Shown one piece after another: positions 5,019 to 5,250 of a DNA stretch of 5,250 bases. Position numbers and translations under genes: made by a program. The stretch covers positions 1 to 5,250 of the forward strand of contig JBLMWU010000261.1 in assembly GCA_050257395.1 (NCBI GenBank). The letters run 5' to 3'. Positions within the stretch are counted from its first letter, which is position 1. Each line of letters opens with the position of its first letter. The notes below the pieces were generated by a model. It searched no databases. It was given only the letters and a program-made list of their open reading frames with translations, and was not told the DNA's origin. The DNA is from JAIRTY01 sp050257395. Its GTDB lineage: Bacteria; Actinomycetota; Actinomycetes; Streptosporangiales; Streptosporangiaceae.

Positions 5019-5250
5019 GTGGTACTGGACACCGGACGGCAAACGGGTAGCCCCATCGATGATCTGGTGCCGGCGGCCCGCCGGATCGGCAAGGCGGTCG
5101 AGTCCGTCATCGAGGGCAAGCGGGACGCCATCCAGCTCACCCTGGCCGTGCTGCTGGCCGAGGGGCACCTGCTCATCGAGGACGTGCCCGGCGTCGGCAA
5201 GACGATGCTGGCCAAGGCCCTGGCCCGGGCGATCGACGGCAGCGTGCGGC
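5019..5250 (+). CDS. MoxR-family AAA+ ATPase (N-terminal part, runs off right edge)
   Basis: MoxR proteins are AAA+ ATPases thought to act as chaperones in maturing protein complexes. In actinomycetes they are often followed by DUF58 and transglutaminase-like membrane protein genes, which would lie outside this window. The 77 visible codons contain the family's opening helix (VESVIEGKRDAIQLTLAVLL), AEGHLLIEDVPGVGKT with the Walker A motif PGVGKT, and MLAKALARAIDGSVR. The start is GTG at 5019 behind GAGGAGG. The gene is divergent from mraZ, with 346 bp between the two starts. Walker B, the sensors and the lid lie beyond the edge, so completeness cannot be judged. The MoxR subfamily call comes from the LLAEGHLLIEDVPGVGKT stretch; the partner and substrate are unknown. 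Confidence 0.9.
   Translation, partial: MVLDTGRQTGSPIDDLVPAARRIGKAVESVIEGKRDAIQLTLAVLLAEGHLLIEDVPGVGKTMLAKALARAIDGSVR

Noticed and set aside
4735..5215. Small open frames on both strands in the mraZ-moxR gap and antisense to moxR
   Set aside because: They overlap the repeat array or the MoxR coding frame, show no domain or good ribosome binding site, and are explained by base composition.

Overview
The window is very GC-rich double-stranded DNA whose genes have the content and order of the actinobacterial division and cell wall (dcw) cluster. The proteins fit a high-GC actinomycete: MraZ, RsmH, a short FtsL-like protein and an FtsI with long Pro/Arg-rich cytoplasmic tails, followed by MurE. 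GTG starts are common (murE, ftsI, rsmH and the MoxR gene). I cannot name the genus from sequence alone.

Layout: positions 1-4672 are read on the minus strand, in transcription order mraZ (4672-4241), rsmH (4103-3129), ftsL (3110-2589), ftsI (2592-577) and murE (558 to the left edge, N-terminal 186 residues only). Spacing is tight: 18 bp between rsmH and ftsL, a 4-bp GTGA overlap between ftsL and ftsI, and 18 bp between ftsI and murE. The exception is a 137-bp gap between mraZ and rsmH. It holds a nested stem-loop at the position where the actinobacterial mraW RNA motif would be expected. Divergently, on the plus strand, a MoxR-family AAA+ ATPase gene starts at 5019 and runs off the right edge.

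The 346-bp divergent region (4673-5018) is the richest regulatory stretch. The mraZ side has a plausible TTGACG-N16-TACAGT promoter. Four TGGGG/TGGAG elements at exact 10-bp spacing overlay it, which is the known architecture of MraZ operators, so autoregulation of the cluster is likely. A mirror-image set of TGGGG elements lies on the opposite strand facing moxR, followed by a degenerate 12-bp tandem repeat. Together they look like a two-sided array that could tie the MoxR operon to the division cluster.

Functionally, MraZ is the cluster's transcriptional regulator and RsmH methylates 16S rRNA. FtsL and FtsI are membrane components of the divisome that scaffold and carry out septal peptidoglycan cross-linking. 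MurE adds the third residue of the stem peptide in the cytoplasm. I see no mobile element, CRISPR array, tRNA or rRNA. No wholly new system is evident; the unusual material lies in the regulatory DNA, the mraZ-rsmH RNA structure and the palindrome-rich 5' end of ftsI.
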